A stretch of DNA of 64,000 bases from Schistocephalus solidus (GCA_017591395.1 WEDG01008943.1:82440-146439), one strand, 5' to 3'. Shown: positions 11,071 through 23,754, counted from the stretch's first letter. A program made the numbers and translations. The notes: generated by a model not told the origin, from the letters alone.

Positions 11071-11905
11071 GGGCCTCATATTAAGTTCTTTCAATGAAGT
11101 CTTAGACTTTCGTCAGATTATTACCGAAATAGCACGGAATAACTGCTCCCGTCCAGGGTATGTCAGGCTCTGTTCCATAGCTTGCGCGAACATATGTCCT
11201 GTTGTCATAAAAATCAGCTCAATAAGGCGAATGAAACAGACTTCTTGCTATCATATTGGCGCAGTTTACCCTCACTCGATAAGTCCATTGAAGTTTATTA
11301 TATTCAGCTTGCATGTTTACACAACCATCGTGACCAAACTTGAAGCATCCTAGTACGAGGCCTTTATTGCATAAGCACTGAAAAAGATTTATTCAAAACG
11401 ACCTTGAAGTGGTAGGAGGGACAAATTTCGGTTAACCCAGATTACCATTTTTCGAACCAAGTCAGTAATTTGGCTGAGTCACGGTTTGGAAAGAAACGTC
11501 CGAAATAAAATCGATATTCCCGTTAGCCTAGAAATGACGGAATGCGAGTGCACGAACGCCCTGTGCAGAGAGGGAAAGCAAAAAAGTGCCAAAATAATCA
11601 CAAAGACTTCTTGGGCAAAAAATGACGTTTCCTTATATTCCTATCTAATATCCAATGTGGCCTGATATCTAAAACAAGGCCTCATATTTGATCGCGCTCG
11701 GTTGTAAGGGATGGGGTGAGTATCTGAACCATTATTTGTCTGCTAGCGATTATGAATGGATGCGGAGGTTGGTAACGGAAGGGTGGCTACGTAAGTCGTT
11801 AACATGCATTTTCAACCCTAGTAAGAGTACTGCGGGGAGAATTATTACTGCAATTTGTGAACGTTCAGCAAAGAATGTCAATATTCCCGATCTAAACTGG
11901 CAAGA
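11071..11905. other. no recognisable feature
   Basis: AT-rich intronic sequence between an R5 fragment and a SINE, with nothing assignable. Confidence 0.3.
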
Positions 11906-11910
11906 CAACG

Positions 11911-12190
11911 AGCCCGTGGGTTAATGGTTCAAGCGTTGGAATTCTGATCAGCAGGTCGAGAGTTCGAACCTTGGGTGGGGCACTATCTGGGATTGGGTAT
12001 GACCACTTGATGACGGCTAATGAGCCAGAAATTGCCATTCTAGTATCCCTTGTCTTCTTTGGCATTGTTTATCTGCCTTTACTACTACCAGCTGCTAGCG
12101 GGGCTCTAGTGTGAATTAGAAGGCAGAACACGACAAGTTAGTACCGTTAGCGATTGGTAAGCGTTCATCAAAGAATTAATTCTGATCGAA
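11911..12190 (+). repeat. tRNA-derived SINE, full-looking copy
   Basis: The head resembles a tRNA with RNA polymerase III boxes: an A-box-like GTGGGTTAATGGTTCAAGCG at about 11,916 and a B-box-like GAGTTCGAACCT at about 11,960. The body continues with GATGACGGCTAATGAGCCAGAAATTGCCATTC and CCCTTGTCTT, shared with 22,449-22,610, 37,757-37,935 and the reverse complement of 45,880-46,153. The head plus a conserved unrelated body is the hallmark of a SINE. Confidence 0.75.
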
Positions 12191-12589
12191 TTTAACCCCA
12201 GAAAAAAAACAGGTAAACCAAAAGATTCCACGTATAATCCAAACGGCGATTTTGGTTGACGAACTTATATTTGTAGATGTCCTCTATGCGAAGTATTAGG
12301 AAAAGTATGAAGGATTTTAATCTAAATGACGCCGCTGACTACAGAATGCTTTTCATGTACTAAGGAGTAACTCGACCACTGGAATTAATTCGGCGAGTTT
12401 TAACTTTTGTGAAGATGTCCTATCTATAGATAAGATGGTCATACATCGGAAGGGCTCCCACGAGAGCGTACTGTGTCCATAATAACGCTTATGATCAGCT
12501 GACACTTGATGAGTTGAATGGCCGCCTAAGTTGGTGATCGGGCAATCTGGGGAAAAACGGGACAGTGACCGATAACAGTCCGCCAATCT

Positions 12590-12720
12590 GGTGTACTCGA
12601 GTGAGCATTTGAAACGTCAGACAAATAAACTTCTTTTCCAGCGATCGTATCTTCTTCTGCTTAACTGCTTCCTAGAACGCACCTGTTCGCTTTCTAAAGG
12701 GTCCCCTCGGTTACGAGGTC
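12590..12720 (+). repeat. R6 repeat fragment
   Basis: TTTGAAACGTCAG-C-AATAAA followed by CAGCGATCG-TCT-CTTCT and TGCTTCCTAG matches 50,925-51,010. The reverse complement of about 44,855-44,925 is a third copy. Confidence 0.5.
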
Positions 12721-13340
12721 ATTATCCGACACCAAATCGACAATATAACTTTTCAGGCTAAGTAGCATCTTTTTAAATAGCATTCAGATTCCGCTGGCAG
12801 CTCACGAAAAAATGTTATTGCGGAAAATAGCCCAGACCCAAGTCCTGCTGAAGTCAAAAGAAATGGACTCCAGACAGGGAAAACCTAAAAATCCAAAAAC
12901 AGCTTGGGTTCGTTCTGAACAATTGCGTAGACCAGATCATCATTTACTGCGTAGCTGTCTCTATAACTGACAATCAACAAGAGAGTAGCTTTTTGTGTTT
13001 GTTGTTTTTTCACTAGTATCTCCCTTCGGTGAACTTGTCTTCGGTATGAGCCTTAACTAAGCGATTTAAATACAATGCTTGAATGAAGTGACGGATTTTT
13101 GACGATATTTTCCCTTCTTCAACAAATAAATGCTATTTCGCAAACCTAACTATGTCTCATTCTCAGGATCATATGTTTCTTCGGCGATATAGGACTGTGG
13201 AGACACGAGATGATGTCACGAGACTCTTCTTGTGGATTTTGTAAATTTTGTGAAGTGGATCGCCTTAGTATGTGGTGTCTGCAAAGCCTACGTAAGGTCT
13301 GTTTTTCACATTGGTTTTGTGGCAGGTAGTATTACAAAGG
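12721..13340. other. no recognisable feature
   Basis: AT-rich intronic sequence without recognised elements. Confidence 0.3.
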
Positions 13341-13349
13341 CAAAAAAAT

Positions 13350-13450
13350 AAAGAGGACTCAAATCCCAGGCTATCCAACCCTATAACCGGTTGGCGTCGG
13401 CTAAAAATCCAGAAATAACCATCACAGTCTTTATTGCCTTGGCGGTACGC
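13350..13450 (+). repeat. SINE body fragment
   Basis: A B-box-like GGACTCAAATCCCAGG is followed by GGTTGGCGTCGGCTAAAAATCCAGAAATAACCAT-type sequence. This is the same order as the SINE at 11,911, but diverged. Confidence 0.45.
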
Positions 13451-13484
13451 CTTCCGACGTCAATATTGGGCAAAGATCTACTGT

Positions 13485-13775
13485 GCCATCCTACTAAACC
13501 AGTAACGAATGCTAGCCCAAAAGAACACAATGGGTAGAGTTAGGTCGGCGTTTAGGCAGGCGTGGATAGGTAGGCGTATATTAGGGTCTAATTCAGTGCT
13601 AAAAGACTCGCTCACTTGAACGTTGACGGTGGGCATATAAAGTTATTTTCAGTGCCAACGTGGTACCACCCTTTTCCCTCTTTTAAGCTGTCCTGACCCC
13701 ATTGTGTCACTGTTCCCGTATTACAGGCCAACCTATCGATTGTGTCCGTTGGTAGGGTCACGCAATAGTTAGTTT
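13485..13775 (+). repeat. R5 interspersed repeat
   Basis: About 290 bp that aligns by eye along its length with 37,290-37,590. Shared landmarks are AACGAATGCTA, GAACACAAT, GGTCTAATTCAGTGCTAAAA, GTGGGCATATAAAG, CCAACG-G-TAC and CCTA-C-A-CGATTGTGT. The ends carry a short inverted CCTACTAA / TTGGTAGG pair. It is non-coding and contains a conserved TATAAAG. Confidence 0.65.
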
Positions 13776-13919
13776 CACAATACTATTCGGTATGCAGCTG
13801 CCGCGATGATTCTGTATTGAGTCCCAAGGCGTAATAGGACGAACATCTCTCCCCCGCCAACCTGATCGGTGAACACACGTTTAACGATGAAAGATATTTT
13901 CAAAAGCAACCGACAGGGC

Positions 13920-14100
13920 AACGGTTCCGTAGCTCCATGGTAGAGCATTCGACTATAAAAAGATCACTGATAAAATAATTCGGGTTTTAATCCCATGTTA
14001 TACAAACTCGAGGTCGGGTATATCTGGTTGACGATGGTCAATAAGCCATAAATAAATCGTCAACAAATAATTAGTCATAAATAGCCAACCCGGTTTCCTT
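13920..14100 (+). repeat. tRNA-derived SINE copy
   Basis: Head: TCCGTAGCTCCATGGTAGAGC (A-box-like, about 13,926), then GGGTTTTAATCCC (B-box-like, about 13,982). Body: GGTTGACGATGGTCAATAAGCC at about 14,024, the SINE body signature. The tRNA-like head has an AT-rich insertion between the boxes, so it is not a working tRNA. Confidence 0.65.
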
Positions 14101-14830
14101 TGTGTTTGCCGATATCCTTTCCTGGAAAGGGTTTATTCAATCTCCACCGGTCGTATTCACAAAAACGTTTAATTCCAAAACAGTAGCCAGCACTTGAGGT
14201 AAAAAGGACACTATTTCTCTTTGTTCTTTGTAAATTACTTCGCACAGTTTCGGATTTTGTAGTTGCAAAGCTATAGGTGCAAACAACCTGTTAATAAATC
14301 CATTACAGTCTTAACTAGGTTTAACCTGTACTGCAAGTCTCAACTTTCCACTGAATAAATGCAGAGACATTAGACATCAAGGATGGAAAAAATGGCCTTA
14401 GAGGCGGCAGCGAGCAAAAAGCCGAAAGACGCCGACCAAAATCACTAGCAAAAGCAGAAAATAATGGTAGAGTGAGGTTTAAGGCCTGCGGCTCACAGTC
14501 ATCTAGAATGCCTGAGACCCAGACTTTTGAAATTAGCGGCTGCATTTTTTGCTCACGATCCTTCCCTCACTGAAATTTGTCTGCCCTAATGCAGGAAGTA
14601 AACCTCAGCATCCTTTCTTGTTCATTCATACCAATAAACGACGACGTCGTCTAATAATGACGGTTTCACGCGTACAAATGGGTCAACTGCTAATTTATTT
14701 TGCCCTCCTCAAGAAAATTTGATAAAAGTCATTATTAGAGCTCCGAAATCGAACGCGAATATGTGTGTCTGGGATTCGAGGTCTCATGCATTAACTATGG
14801 TTGTCATTAATCGGGGCAGAGTAGTATAGC
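14101..14830. other. no recognisable feature
   Basis: AT-rich intron sequence; no repeat family or coding signal recognised. Confidence 0.3.
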
Positions 14831-14834
14831 AGCC

Positions 14835-15570
14835 ACGCTATTTCATGAAACTGTAGTCAAAATTCTATAATTTTTTTGAGTTAAATAGATTACTTCAGAT
14901 GTGTTGTAAGATTAATTATCAAGCGGCGTACTGCCAAGATATTGCAGTCATTACGGATGCCAGCTTTAGAAAGAGCATCTTTACTGACACCTACAAAAAC
15001 TGCATTCAGTAAAAAATGACGACACAAGTAGTATACACTTTCCCCATTAATTTTCAATGCCCTTGTACCTTCAAATATATCTTATGGAAGGTGCATAAAA
15101 TATCCTTTATGTACTCATTTTGGTAGCATGTAACATCATATGCAAATTGTGTACTTGAAGAAAGGACTTTAAAAAACCTTTTCATTGCCCGACTAATTTT
15201 TAAACCGACCAGCCATTACACTTGCATTCAGGGTTTTCAAACTGCATGCCATATACATTCCATCTCTACGCTTTTAGGACAACGTCACATGGGACTTCTA
15301 AAAATTTTTAATGAAGGTAGACAATGTTGGATGCTTCACAAGCAGCATTAACAAATGTACAGATTCAATACCTTATGAATGAACATTTCCTGATTTTAAA
15401 AAATCTCATAATTATAAACTTCATTAAATCCGAACAATACCCTTTCTTCAAATATAAAATTTGAAGAAAACGTAACGAAGAATATTTATGTGCACGTTAT
15501 CTATAAAATACTTTTTCATAAATAAAGACATGGAAACTCCAGTGGAAAAAGCCCTACTACTCAAGTACAA
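14835..15570. repeat. R3 foldback element, copy 1
   Basis: AT-rich palindromic element. The left arm runs from TTTCATGAAACTGTAGTCAAAATTCT at about 14,842 through GTACTTGAAGAAAGGA at about 15,150. The opposite arm contains the inverted partner near 15,440-15,475 (a string reading CTTCAAATATAAAATTTGAAG). The same arm order recurs in the four other copies. It has no coding capacity, consistent with a MITE-like foldback element. The outer part of the right arm is missing, apparently cut by copy 2. Confidence 0.65.
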
Positions 15571-15574
15571 TGAA

Positions 15575-16545
15575 CTCCCTATCTCATAAAATGTCGACCG
15601 AAATGTTTAAGTGTACTTTCGATCCGAAAAGATTACTTAAGTTGGGTTGCAAGAGTAATTATCATGCATCCTAATCCCATTATAGTTTATTCACGTCATG
15701 ATACCAGGTTTTGAAACGGATTCTTTGCGACCGCCTGTAAGGAGCACACTACGTAAAAAAACGATTACTAAACTTGTATGAACTTTTCCCATTGATTTCT
15801 GATGCCTTGTAAATTCAAATATATTTTATGGAAAAAAATGCACGAAAATATCCGTTTTGGACTCATTTGGAAGAAACTTGAGTCTTCGAATTTTGTACTA
15901 CCTTTTAGTTTTTAGGGTCTTTTTCCATTCCCGAAGCTTTTTACTCCTGATCTTTAGTTACAGTTGCATTAAGAGTTTTTAAACTGTCTACATTCTGACT
16001 AAGGAAATCACACTTTTCTCTACGTTATGAGGAAGAGGTAACATAATACTCATAAAGTTTTGCAATTGACGTAGTGTTTGTTGTATACTTAGTAGAAAAC
16101 ACTAGTAAATTTATGGATACGAGGTATTATGAATGAAGGTTTCACGGCCTTGAAAAATTTTATGATTTGGAAGTATTTTAAAACCAAAAGGTATCCTTTT
16201 TGAAGGATAAAATTTAAAGGGGGCGTAATGTGCTACCAAAAAAAGAACAAGAAATAATATTTTGTGCAGGTTTTTAAAAAAATATATATTTGGATACATA
16301 AGAGCATTGACAAGCCATGAAAAAAATGCATACTACAGAAGAAGACATTTTTTACAGAGAAAGCTTTTTGCAGGTGGTCGGAAGCACTCTCGTTCAAAAA
16401 CCGGCATCCTGAGGTGACACTAATATCTTGAGATTAGGCTGCACGTCAAGCAATACTACAAACCTACTCAATTAATTTGTTCGAATCTAAAACCCGTCTG
16501 AAAATTTCAGTTGACATTTCATGAAAGAAGGAATCTTCTGCAGTC
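15575..16545. repeat. R3 foldback element, copy 2
   Basis: Starts near CTATCTCATAAAATGTCGACCG, shares GATTACTTAAGTTGGGTTGCAAGAGTAATTATCATGC with the other left arms, and ends near AAAATTTCAGTTGACATTTCATGAAAG, the inverse of the left end. The inner arms are TTTGGAAGAAAC...TTTGTACTACC (about 15,870-15,905) and the inverse GGATAAAATTTAAAGG...GTGCTACCAAAAA (about 16,205-16,240). This is the most complete copy, about 0.97 kb. Confidence 0.7.
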
Positions 16546-16954
16546 ACATCCTCCCTTTCCCCGGGTTTACCTTCAATGAAAGGAGAGTGGCCTCTTTGTC
16601 GGTATCAGCCAGACTTGGATCTTGGGTCTGAACCCGGATTAATAGCGCCTAAAGTATCTGTATTCTGTCATTCGTAATCTTAAGTACAGCACAGATGCTA
16701 AAATGCACCGCTTTTTCTTACTGGCTTTTTTTTCGTTTCGTGTGTCGCTGGATTAGGCGTGGTGGTCAATGCTCCGGCCACTGCCCTCAAAATTAGACAA
16801 GGGGACGGCAGCAGCCGCAGCGGTACCTGTAATAATCTTCAGTGTACTTTACATCTACCAGTGCAAGGCTTCATACACTTCAATGATACGGTTTTATTTG
16901 AATCTCAGAAAGGGATCATAAATGCTGCTTTTGAAATAGAAAGTAGGAAAGGAC

Positions 16955-17345
16955 TAGATGTGGCTTGGAAAGCTGCCAGTTGATGGTAAAACTCGCGCCT
17001 CGTAGTCAGTCAAGTATGTGTCTATGTGGAGTGGCTGACTGGTGGACTGAGAATCAGGCTGCAATATCTCCTTCTTCATGTGGCCTCTATGGCATTCCCA
17101 CTCCACGGGATCCGAGCCGGGTTTGGCGGCACGCTGGGGGGTGGCTACGGCCGCGCAAGCCACCTGCGCCTCTTCCGACTCTGGTCTTTGTGACTTGGTT
17201 CTGACACCGGACCCCGGTAAGAGAGGAGGAGAGAGTGCAGTAAATGCAGCGCAAGTCTACTACCACTGTAAATTAAACCACGTGCAAGTCACCGTCCCTG
17301 ATTCACAAAGCTGTTGAGCATATGGTGAACCTCAGCGGAAGCCAT
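16955..17345 (+). repeat. R1 interspersed repeat
   Basis: Clear R1 copy. GTGGCTTGGAAAGCTGCCAGTTGATGG at about 16,960 is followed by GGAGTGGCTGACTGGTGGACTGAGAATCAGGCTGC, the CG-rich middle, the purine run GAGAGGAGGAGAGAGTGCAGTAAATGCAGC, and CAAGTCACCGTCCCTG. It ends near GCCATGGTCGAACTGTC. Confidence 0.75.
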
Positions 17346-18285
17346 GGTCGAACTGTCAGATAAGGTTTGAACGATACAGTTTGGAAAGTCGCAACTAGCG
17401 ATTGTGGGGCGCCCGCGGACCTTAGTACATAATTACTCACTAGTGATTGATACGGCTCTAATAATGGTTGATCTAGTCAAACCCAGTTATGTCTCGTTGC
17501 AGACGATACATCTCTCCGCTATATGAACAGTGGAAGAGGAAGCTGGAGAGTGTAACCAACCGTCTTCTTCAAAGACGCATGCAAGGAATTTGAAAACCAC
17601 CCCATTTTTCTTGACTTTTAACTGGTCTCCTCTTCGTAGTGGCCTCAGATCACGCAATTAAGAAATTAACTCAAGGGTAGGCATTGGTGAACGGATTTAA
17701 ACCACCACGATCGTTTTTTTCGTAGATGGCCTGAGAGGTCTTTGCAATATTGTTGAACAGCTGAGGACAGTCTCATTCGAGAGTTTCGCTTGAAGCGTCA
17801 TTCTCAAGCAAAAGTAAACAAAGGCCTCCGGGTTTCGCTCGTCATTTACATGCACAGCTTGGCATTTACAGCCTCATAGGAGGGTAAAATGGACGGATGA
17901 AGATACCGGCTAATCACGGTGGCGATTTTGCTAGCTTGATGGGTCAGTAGAACCATTCAAAGACTTGCATTCACGCCTCTTCCGTTACCTCACACACAGA
18001 AAATTACAGGTCAAGAGCTTGCTAGACCGTGTCAGGAAACAGTTGAGCAAAGGCTGGCAGATGGTGCTCAGCGAGAACGAGGGGTAAGGCCTCGGTGGCA
18101 CAGAAATGGCTCCTTTTGCTCGATCGGGAAAAAAAGCAATAAGGGCATCACCATTGTAATAACTGCGAAGGCGTCTTTTGTCTGCGTGTCCCGGCCATCT
18201 ATCAGAAATTCTCTCTCGCACGCCCACTCTGAAAGTCAAGCCACAGATCAGCATCTCAATAACGCATTAGGGCAATGAGTCAACC
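17346..18285. other. no recognisable feature
   Basis: Intronic sequence with short open frames only. Confidence 0.3.
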
Positions 18286-18287
18286 AT

Positions 18288-18632
<345 letters not shown>

Positions 18633-18639
18633 CGTATTT

Positions 18640-19540
18640 CTGGGTCGTCTTAGAGCTGCGAAGAAAGCGTTCGGGGACGGGGGGGTGGTGTAGTCAGTCA
18701 TGTGGCGGTCATAAAAAGTTCATAGTCCGTCTCAGCAAACAGAGCGTTTCTGTCTGGTTACCGGGTTTCGTACGCCCGTGGTCTGACTCACGCTCTGCAC
18801 GTGGGTTTGGTCTACCGTCTTCTTCTGCTGGGGAGCCAAACACGGGTAAAAAACGGAATTTAATCGGCTCGAGTTTATGGTAGGCTGCGGTTTTGGCCTC
18901 GTGAATCTGCTGATGTATCGGTTCGGTGTTGTAGGCTTCCAGTGCAGTCGGTTGCGAGCGATTAGTCGACAGGCACGCACATCGACAATCACGGACTCAA
19001 GATAACAGCAAAAAGAATTACTGTTAAAAGAATTTGCGGCTCATGAGCAGTAGTTAACCGGAAAGGAAAACGGTACCTGGCACACAAAGTTAGTGTCCGG
19101 CAGCTGCTACAGAGAAACTTAGTTAAATGGACATAGCTTAGCCGCAGTCACGATTTAACCCACCGAAAGACAGTGTTCTTTCGCCCCATAACCCCAATCA
19201 GACAAGTTTTTGCCCATTGAATTGCCAATAAACGCCTTATCTGCCCTAAAAGGGCGAGCAGATGAGGAGATAGTAAACTGGCCCATCAGGTGGATTTCGC
19301 ATTTCTACTCTATGCCCAAGACAAACCCGTCACACCCGTGTCCTCTGTCTACACTGGCTTCGAACCTTCTGTCCTCACACGGGCCTATTTGGTCAAATGG
19401 GTACCCGCATCACAGTCCAGACTGCTTCTCCTCACTTCGTCCTACGTGCACGCAAGTTACAACAGTTTGGCCATCGTTATCGACGATGTCCACCATGTGT
19501 TCTGGTGTACGCAGGGAAGGTGACTTGCGTCTGAATTACT
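18640..19540. other. no recognisable feature
   Basis: Nothing assignable apart from a G run near 18,680. Confidence 0.3.
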
Positions 19541-19544
19541 GTAT

Positions 19545-19830
19545 AATGATAGCGGACGTGCGAAGCATCTACCGCACTCTCTCCTCCCTAAGTTGCCTAC
19601 GTCTGGTTTCAAGATGGAGCCAAGAAGACCAGATGTGGGATGGGGCGCAGGTGGCTGGCGCGGCTTGAGCCCGCACCTAGACATGTCACCCTCTATGTGC
19701 GGCAGTTATTGCGAGTGGACATCCTCAAATAACGCCTGTCGTGCCCTGATCTGGCTTCCCTGTTGGTTCAGCGTGACTCACGCGTGGCTCTTTGCAGGGG
19801 CAAGCCTGCATACACACCCTACATTGCACA
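19545..19830 (-). repeat. R1 (minus) plus adjoining R7 segment
   Basis: The stretch GAAGCATCTACCGCACTCTCTCCTCC...GGGCGCAGGTGGCTGGCGCGGC is the reverse complement of the R1 middle. It is followed by an R7 segment beginning CCGCACCTAGACATG and containing CAAATAACGCCTGTCGTGCCCTGAT and GTTGGTTCAGCG. The same R1(minus)-R7 order recurs at 20,070-20,330, 27,465-27,840 and, inverted, at 44,425-44,800. Confidence 0.6.
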
Positions 19831-20069
19831 CGAACCTACCCCGCAATACGCGCCTACACAGTAGCGCTCTACCAAACAGGATGCGTCACTCCTGCAGCAG
19901 GCATGCGGTTCATTTTGCTGGCACCTATATGGCTGGCTAAATGTCACGGATAAGAACGTGCGCTCACCCATATGGGAAAAAACATATCCTCCTTTTAGGC
20001 TGGTTGATTAGGAGGGAACTAAGTCGTGAGTGGCGCGCGTAGACGGACTGTTCAGTCTTCTCAGCCACG

Positions 20070-20335
20070 TTGTCCATTCTAACTGACATTTTGACAGTTG
20101 ATTTTGACGAGGTCCTCCGTATTCTCCACAGCGAGATGGTTCAGGGACGGTCAATTGCGCGTGGATTAGTTTTTAGGGGTTGGTGCAGCGTGAACCTGAA
20201 CCTATGCGGACCGTCATGCCCCCATGCTCGGCATATTTTATGGGAGCTCAACCCGAATAACACCTGTCATGCCCTGGTTTGACCCCGTGTTGGTTCAGCG
20301 CGTCCACCACGCGGTCCGTGTAGGAGGCACTCCAT
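20070..20335 (-). repeat. R1 (minus) end plus R7 segment
   Basis: TTGATTTTGACGAGGTCCTCCGTATTCTCC is the reverse complement of the R1 tail. R7 follows: GAACCTATGCGG...TTTTATGGGAGCTCAACCCGAATAACACCTGTCATGCCCTGGTT...TTGGTTCAGCGCG. Confidence 0.6.
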
Positions 20336-20434
20336 TCTAACCACCGGTTACCTGACAGACTTAGACAGTCAACTGCTACTTGGAGGAACAAAGAGCGAAT
20401 GCGGACGCCTCTGTGGAGTCCGTCTTCAAAGCAG

Positions 20435-20820
20435 GGCTACGCGTTCCTCATTATAATAAATCTGAAGCAATTGAATCTATCGCGACGTCCTAAACGCCAT
20501 GGCTTCGAAAGATGCCAACTGACGGGACAACTAGGTCCTCATGGTGCTGAAGTGACTGGAGAACTCAGGGTTGGGCTGCAATGGTTCCTTCTTAATGTGG
20601 CCTTCATGACATTAGCACAACTGTGAGATCCGAACTGCCCTTCATGAGAGCTAGACGCATGCCGTGGAGACCTGGTCGTAGGCCGCACGCACAGACGAGT
20701 TGGTTAGCTTTGTCAACCACTACATCGGTGCCCAACTCCTCACTGCCTTACTATAAACTAAGCCCCGCGCAGGTCACCGGTGCCGCACTCAATCAACGGA
20801 TCATGCGGTGAACGTCGTCA
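20435..20820 (+). repeat. R1 copy, diverged
   Basis: Order as in R1: TATAATAAATCTGA-GC--TTGAA, CCATGGCTTCGAAAGATGCCAACTGACGGGA, CTGCAATGG-TCCTTCTTAATGTGGCCTTCATG, then GCGCAGGTCACCG near 20,770. Opposite in orientation to the R1 fragment just upstream. Confidence 0.6.
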
Positions 20821-22440
20821 ATTGTGATTTTCTAACTGTCCTGTCCATGCCTTGGCTGTTTTCCAGTCTCAAGTGTTGGAGGCCAGCTGAATAAGGGCGA
20901 CAAAAGGTTGAGTTGGCTACCGTCCTAGCAGTCCAATATTTTTGAAGATACAGACACCTTTCGACCATCAGGAGGCTGATACGGAGGAGTGGACCGCCAT
21001 CCAACATATTGGTGAAGTTACCCCCCCCCCTCCCCTAACGCAGAAGTCCAACTTTTTCACACGGTTATGAAGCAATTTTCGTCTGCTGCCTGACCCAAAG
21101 ATCTCACCAGGCTTGGCAAAAACAGCTCGACGCAGTAAACACTCGTCGGACCTTCGCATCACTCGCAGCGATCACTTAAGGAAATCGGCCATTAGGCTAG
21201 CTGACTGCTCCAGTGGTCGTTTATGACTACCTTTTTCGTCCCAACGATGACTGGACAGAAGCCCGTCCCTTTTGGCCCAAAACGCTAGAGATAAGAGAAA
21301 ACGGAAATTGCCTGCGAGTGTCCGGTTCAAGTTTCATGAAGGTATTACACATCGTCCTGAAAATAGTGCAGTAAATAGGTAGCCTCTACAGGGATAAATA
21401 CTTTTTTGCTGTGGAGTTGCTCACTACAGTAAATTAAACTTCTGCGTGCTAGAGGAGGGGCTTCGACGAAAATTGGCTGATGTGGCATGCTAGAAATCCA
21501 GATCAGAATCCCTGCAATGGGGGCGGGGGCGATGCCATCGACCCGGATCTTACCTAATCTCTCACCGGCTTCAGTTTTCCTACCGATACTGACGAAATAT
21601 CGAACAATTTTGGAAAACGAAATTTCACACAGAGAAAGGCACTTGAATGGGTACAACCAGCCTAAGACTGCCTGAGAGCAGGATCGTCTTTAACTGAGCA
21701 TCTTTCCAGGCAAGTACAAAGAGTTCACTGAGAAGGAAGGCATGGCATTTCGATGTTCATGGTAGGGTTTCCTTGGCTTTACCTGGCTCCAGTGAAGAAT
21801 TATTGTAAAAACGTTGGCATAACCAACTCAACGAATGTGCTTTCATGCCTGGCTTGGCACCGACCTAGCAGTTCAATTACCTATAAAAGAGCCTAACAAG
21901 CGATTGAGGTAATACGGCATAATGAATGTTGTCCACGCTCAGACAGGGCATCACCCGCTGTCGAACAACAGAGGCAGTGCACTTTAAGGGAGCATGATGA
22001 AGAGAGGTGAATGAGAGGACTTCCATTCTGGAATTCGGAGGTTACAGGAAACCACGCCTCGTCCTCCTCCTTTACTGGCGTCACTAAGGCGACCCGTGAA
22101 ACTGCTGTCAAACGAGCCACGGCCTAGCCGACGTTTCGGAACGACTGCGGGCCACCTTATGCGCGCTTTGGTTGGACATATCCGGGGAATGACGGCGTGA
22201 AAGCCTTTTTCCTGCACTCGCAAAAACAAAATCTGGGATTTTGGGGCGAAGTCAGTGAGGATAAATCGAAGGTCAATTAGGTACTTTTTCTAGGTACAAG
22301 AGTACGGGGATATAGTTGCAAAGAAAACTCGGGATACTGCATTGCAAGAAATAAATACAAATTAGGTGTACAGCAGCAGCTAGGCATTTGAAGGCTCACT
22401 TAAGGATCACAGGCAGTTCTTCGTGGGCATAGGCACTCTT
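20821..22440. other. no recognisable feature
   Basis: Intronic sequence; a C10 run lies near 21,021. No gene or repeat assigned. Confidence 0.3.
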
Positions 22441-22448
22441 TGCATGGT

Positions 22449-22610
22449 TATGGCTGGCTCATGACGGTTAATAAGCCAGAAATTGCCATTCCAGCCTCCC
22501 TTGTCCTGCGTGTAACACTGGAGGCAGTGGGGCTGCTGGTGGGGCTCGATATTGATCCCCAAGACACAAGTATGTCTCGTATCGCGATCGGTGAGCGCCT
22601 TTCAACCATT
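22449..22610 (+). repeat. SINE body copy, head missing
   Basis: GGCTGGCTCATGACGGTTAATAAGCCAGAAATTGCCATTCCAG, then CCCTTGTC and GGGGCTCGATATTG, matches the body of the SINE at 11,911 and of the copy at 37,757. The tRNA-like head is absent. Confidence 0.65.
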
Positions 22611-22669
22611 CTTAATAAATTCAATCGCAATTGAGAGGACGAGGTTGTGGCTCGGTGCTCAGGGCTTTT

Positions 22670-23095
22670 GATTTCTAGGTATGGATACCTTTTATGGCCA
22701 CCTAAATAGGACACGAGATTAGGATACACCCCACCCGCTTAACAAAGGTGGCCTTACGGTGCATTTCAGGAAGGGTAAATATACCCGTGTCTTAACGCTG
22801 ACATCAACCCTAACATAAAACGAAACTGTCACCTGACTCTTGAACCTAGCCCTATCATAAACCTAAACCATACAGATAACACAATAGTAACCTTAACCCT
22901 AGCCTAATCGTGACCCTAACCTCAACTGTGACCTTAACCTCAAATTTAAACCTAACCCTAAACTTAACGCTAATCCTCACCTTAATCCTAAACATAAGTT
23001 CCTTGGAATTTATCCCAAAGCCACATTTATTGTGGGTGGTTCCTTTTCTCGTGTTCTGTTTAGGCTGCCGTACAAGGCACCCTGACCGGCGTGCA
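22670..23095 (+). repeat. R2 element: terminal inverted repeats around a CCTAA-rich core
   Basis: The left end reads GGCCACCTAAATAGGACACGAG...AGGATACACCCCACCCGC. The right end read in reverse complement gives GGCAGCCTAAACAGAACACGAGAAAAGGAACCACCC, an imperfect inverted repeat of about 40 bp. The core (about 22,785-23,000) is a degenerate array of CCTAA/CTTAA motifs (CCCTAACCTCAA, CCTAACCCTAAAC). The same plan recurs at 35,165-35,565 (inverted) and 50,215-50,545. It has no coding capacity and resembles a non-autonomous DNA element. Confidence 0.65.
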
Positions 23096-23255
23096 TTTAA
23101 AAGCCGGCATCCTGTCGTGTATCCAATATGACGACATTACGCCGCAGGCAGATCAATATTACAACCCCACTTAAGTAATTCTCCCTAAACCAAAATGCAT
23201 TTCAGAATTTCAGTTGATCCTTCATGAGGTCCTTCACTGACAGTAGTTGCATACA
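23096..23255. repeat. R3 terminal fragment
   Basis: GCATCCTGTCG, CAATATTACAACCCCACTTAAGTAATTCT, and GCATTTCAGAATTTCAGTTGATCCTTCATGAGG match the right ends of the R3 copies at 16,395-16,545 and 41,300-41,435. It directly follows the R2 right end. Confidence 0.55.
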
Positions 23256-23639
23256 ACAGAGGAGGTACCGACTGATAATGGGGGTAGAATGATATAGAAA
23301 TGTTTTGTAGCGCAGTTACCCTCATTCAGGCAAGCATTACCCTTACCGCCATCTGGAACTAGATGTGAAACCATGCGCACACACACGCGGCACAGATGGT
23401 TTGGAAATATATTAATAAATCCCAGAACTGCAGCGGCAAAATGCCAGGTGGTGAAGTGGTTAGATTATGTGCTTATGACCCATCCGATAGAAGCCATCTG
23501 TGTCGTGTGTGTGCGTGTGTGTGATTGTATTTACTGCGCTGTGTGTGCGTGCTCATGGTTTCACATGGCGGTTCCAGATGGCAATGATTGCCTGAATGAA
23601 GGTAATTGCGCCCAACACAGTTCTGTATCATTCTACTCC

Positions 23640-23750
23640 CATTATCCTGAAATGCACCGTAAGGCCATCTATTTTAAGCGGGCGGGACGGTTCCTATTAC
23701 CGTGTCCTATTTATGCGCCCATACGAGGAATCCATACCTGCACGCCTACT
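23640..23750 (+). repeat. R2 right-end fragment
   Basis: GAAATGCACCGTAAGGCCATCTATTTTAAGCGGGCGGGACGGTTCCTATTACCGTGTCC parallels 35,478-35,545 closely. The CCTAA core and left end are missing. It abuts the R3 copy that starts near 23,755. Confidence 0.6.
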
Positions 23751-23754
23751 GATT

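Noticed and set aside
22785..23000. True interstitial telomere block
   Set aside because: The CCTAA motifs are degenerate and lie between inverted ends repeated elsewhere, so it is better described as the core of element R2.
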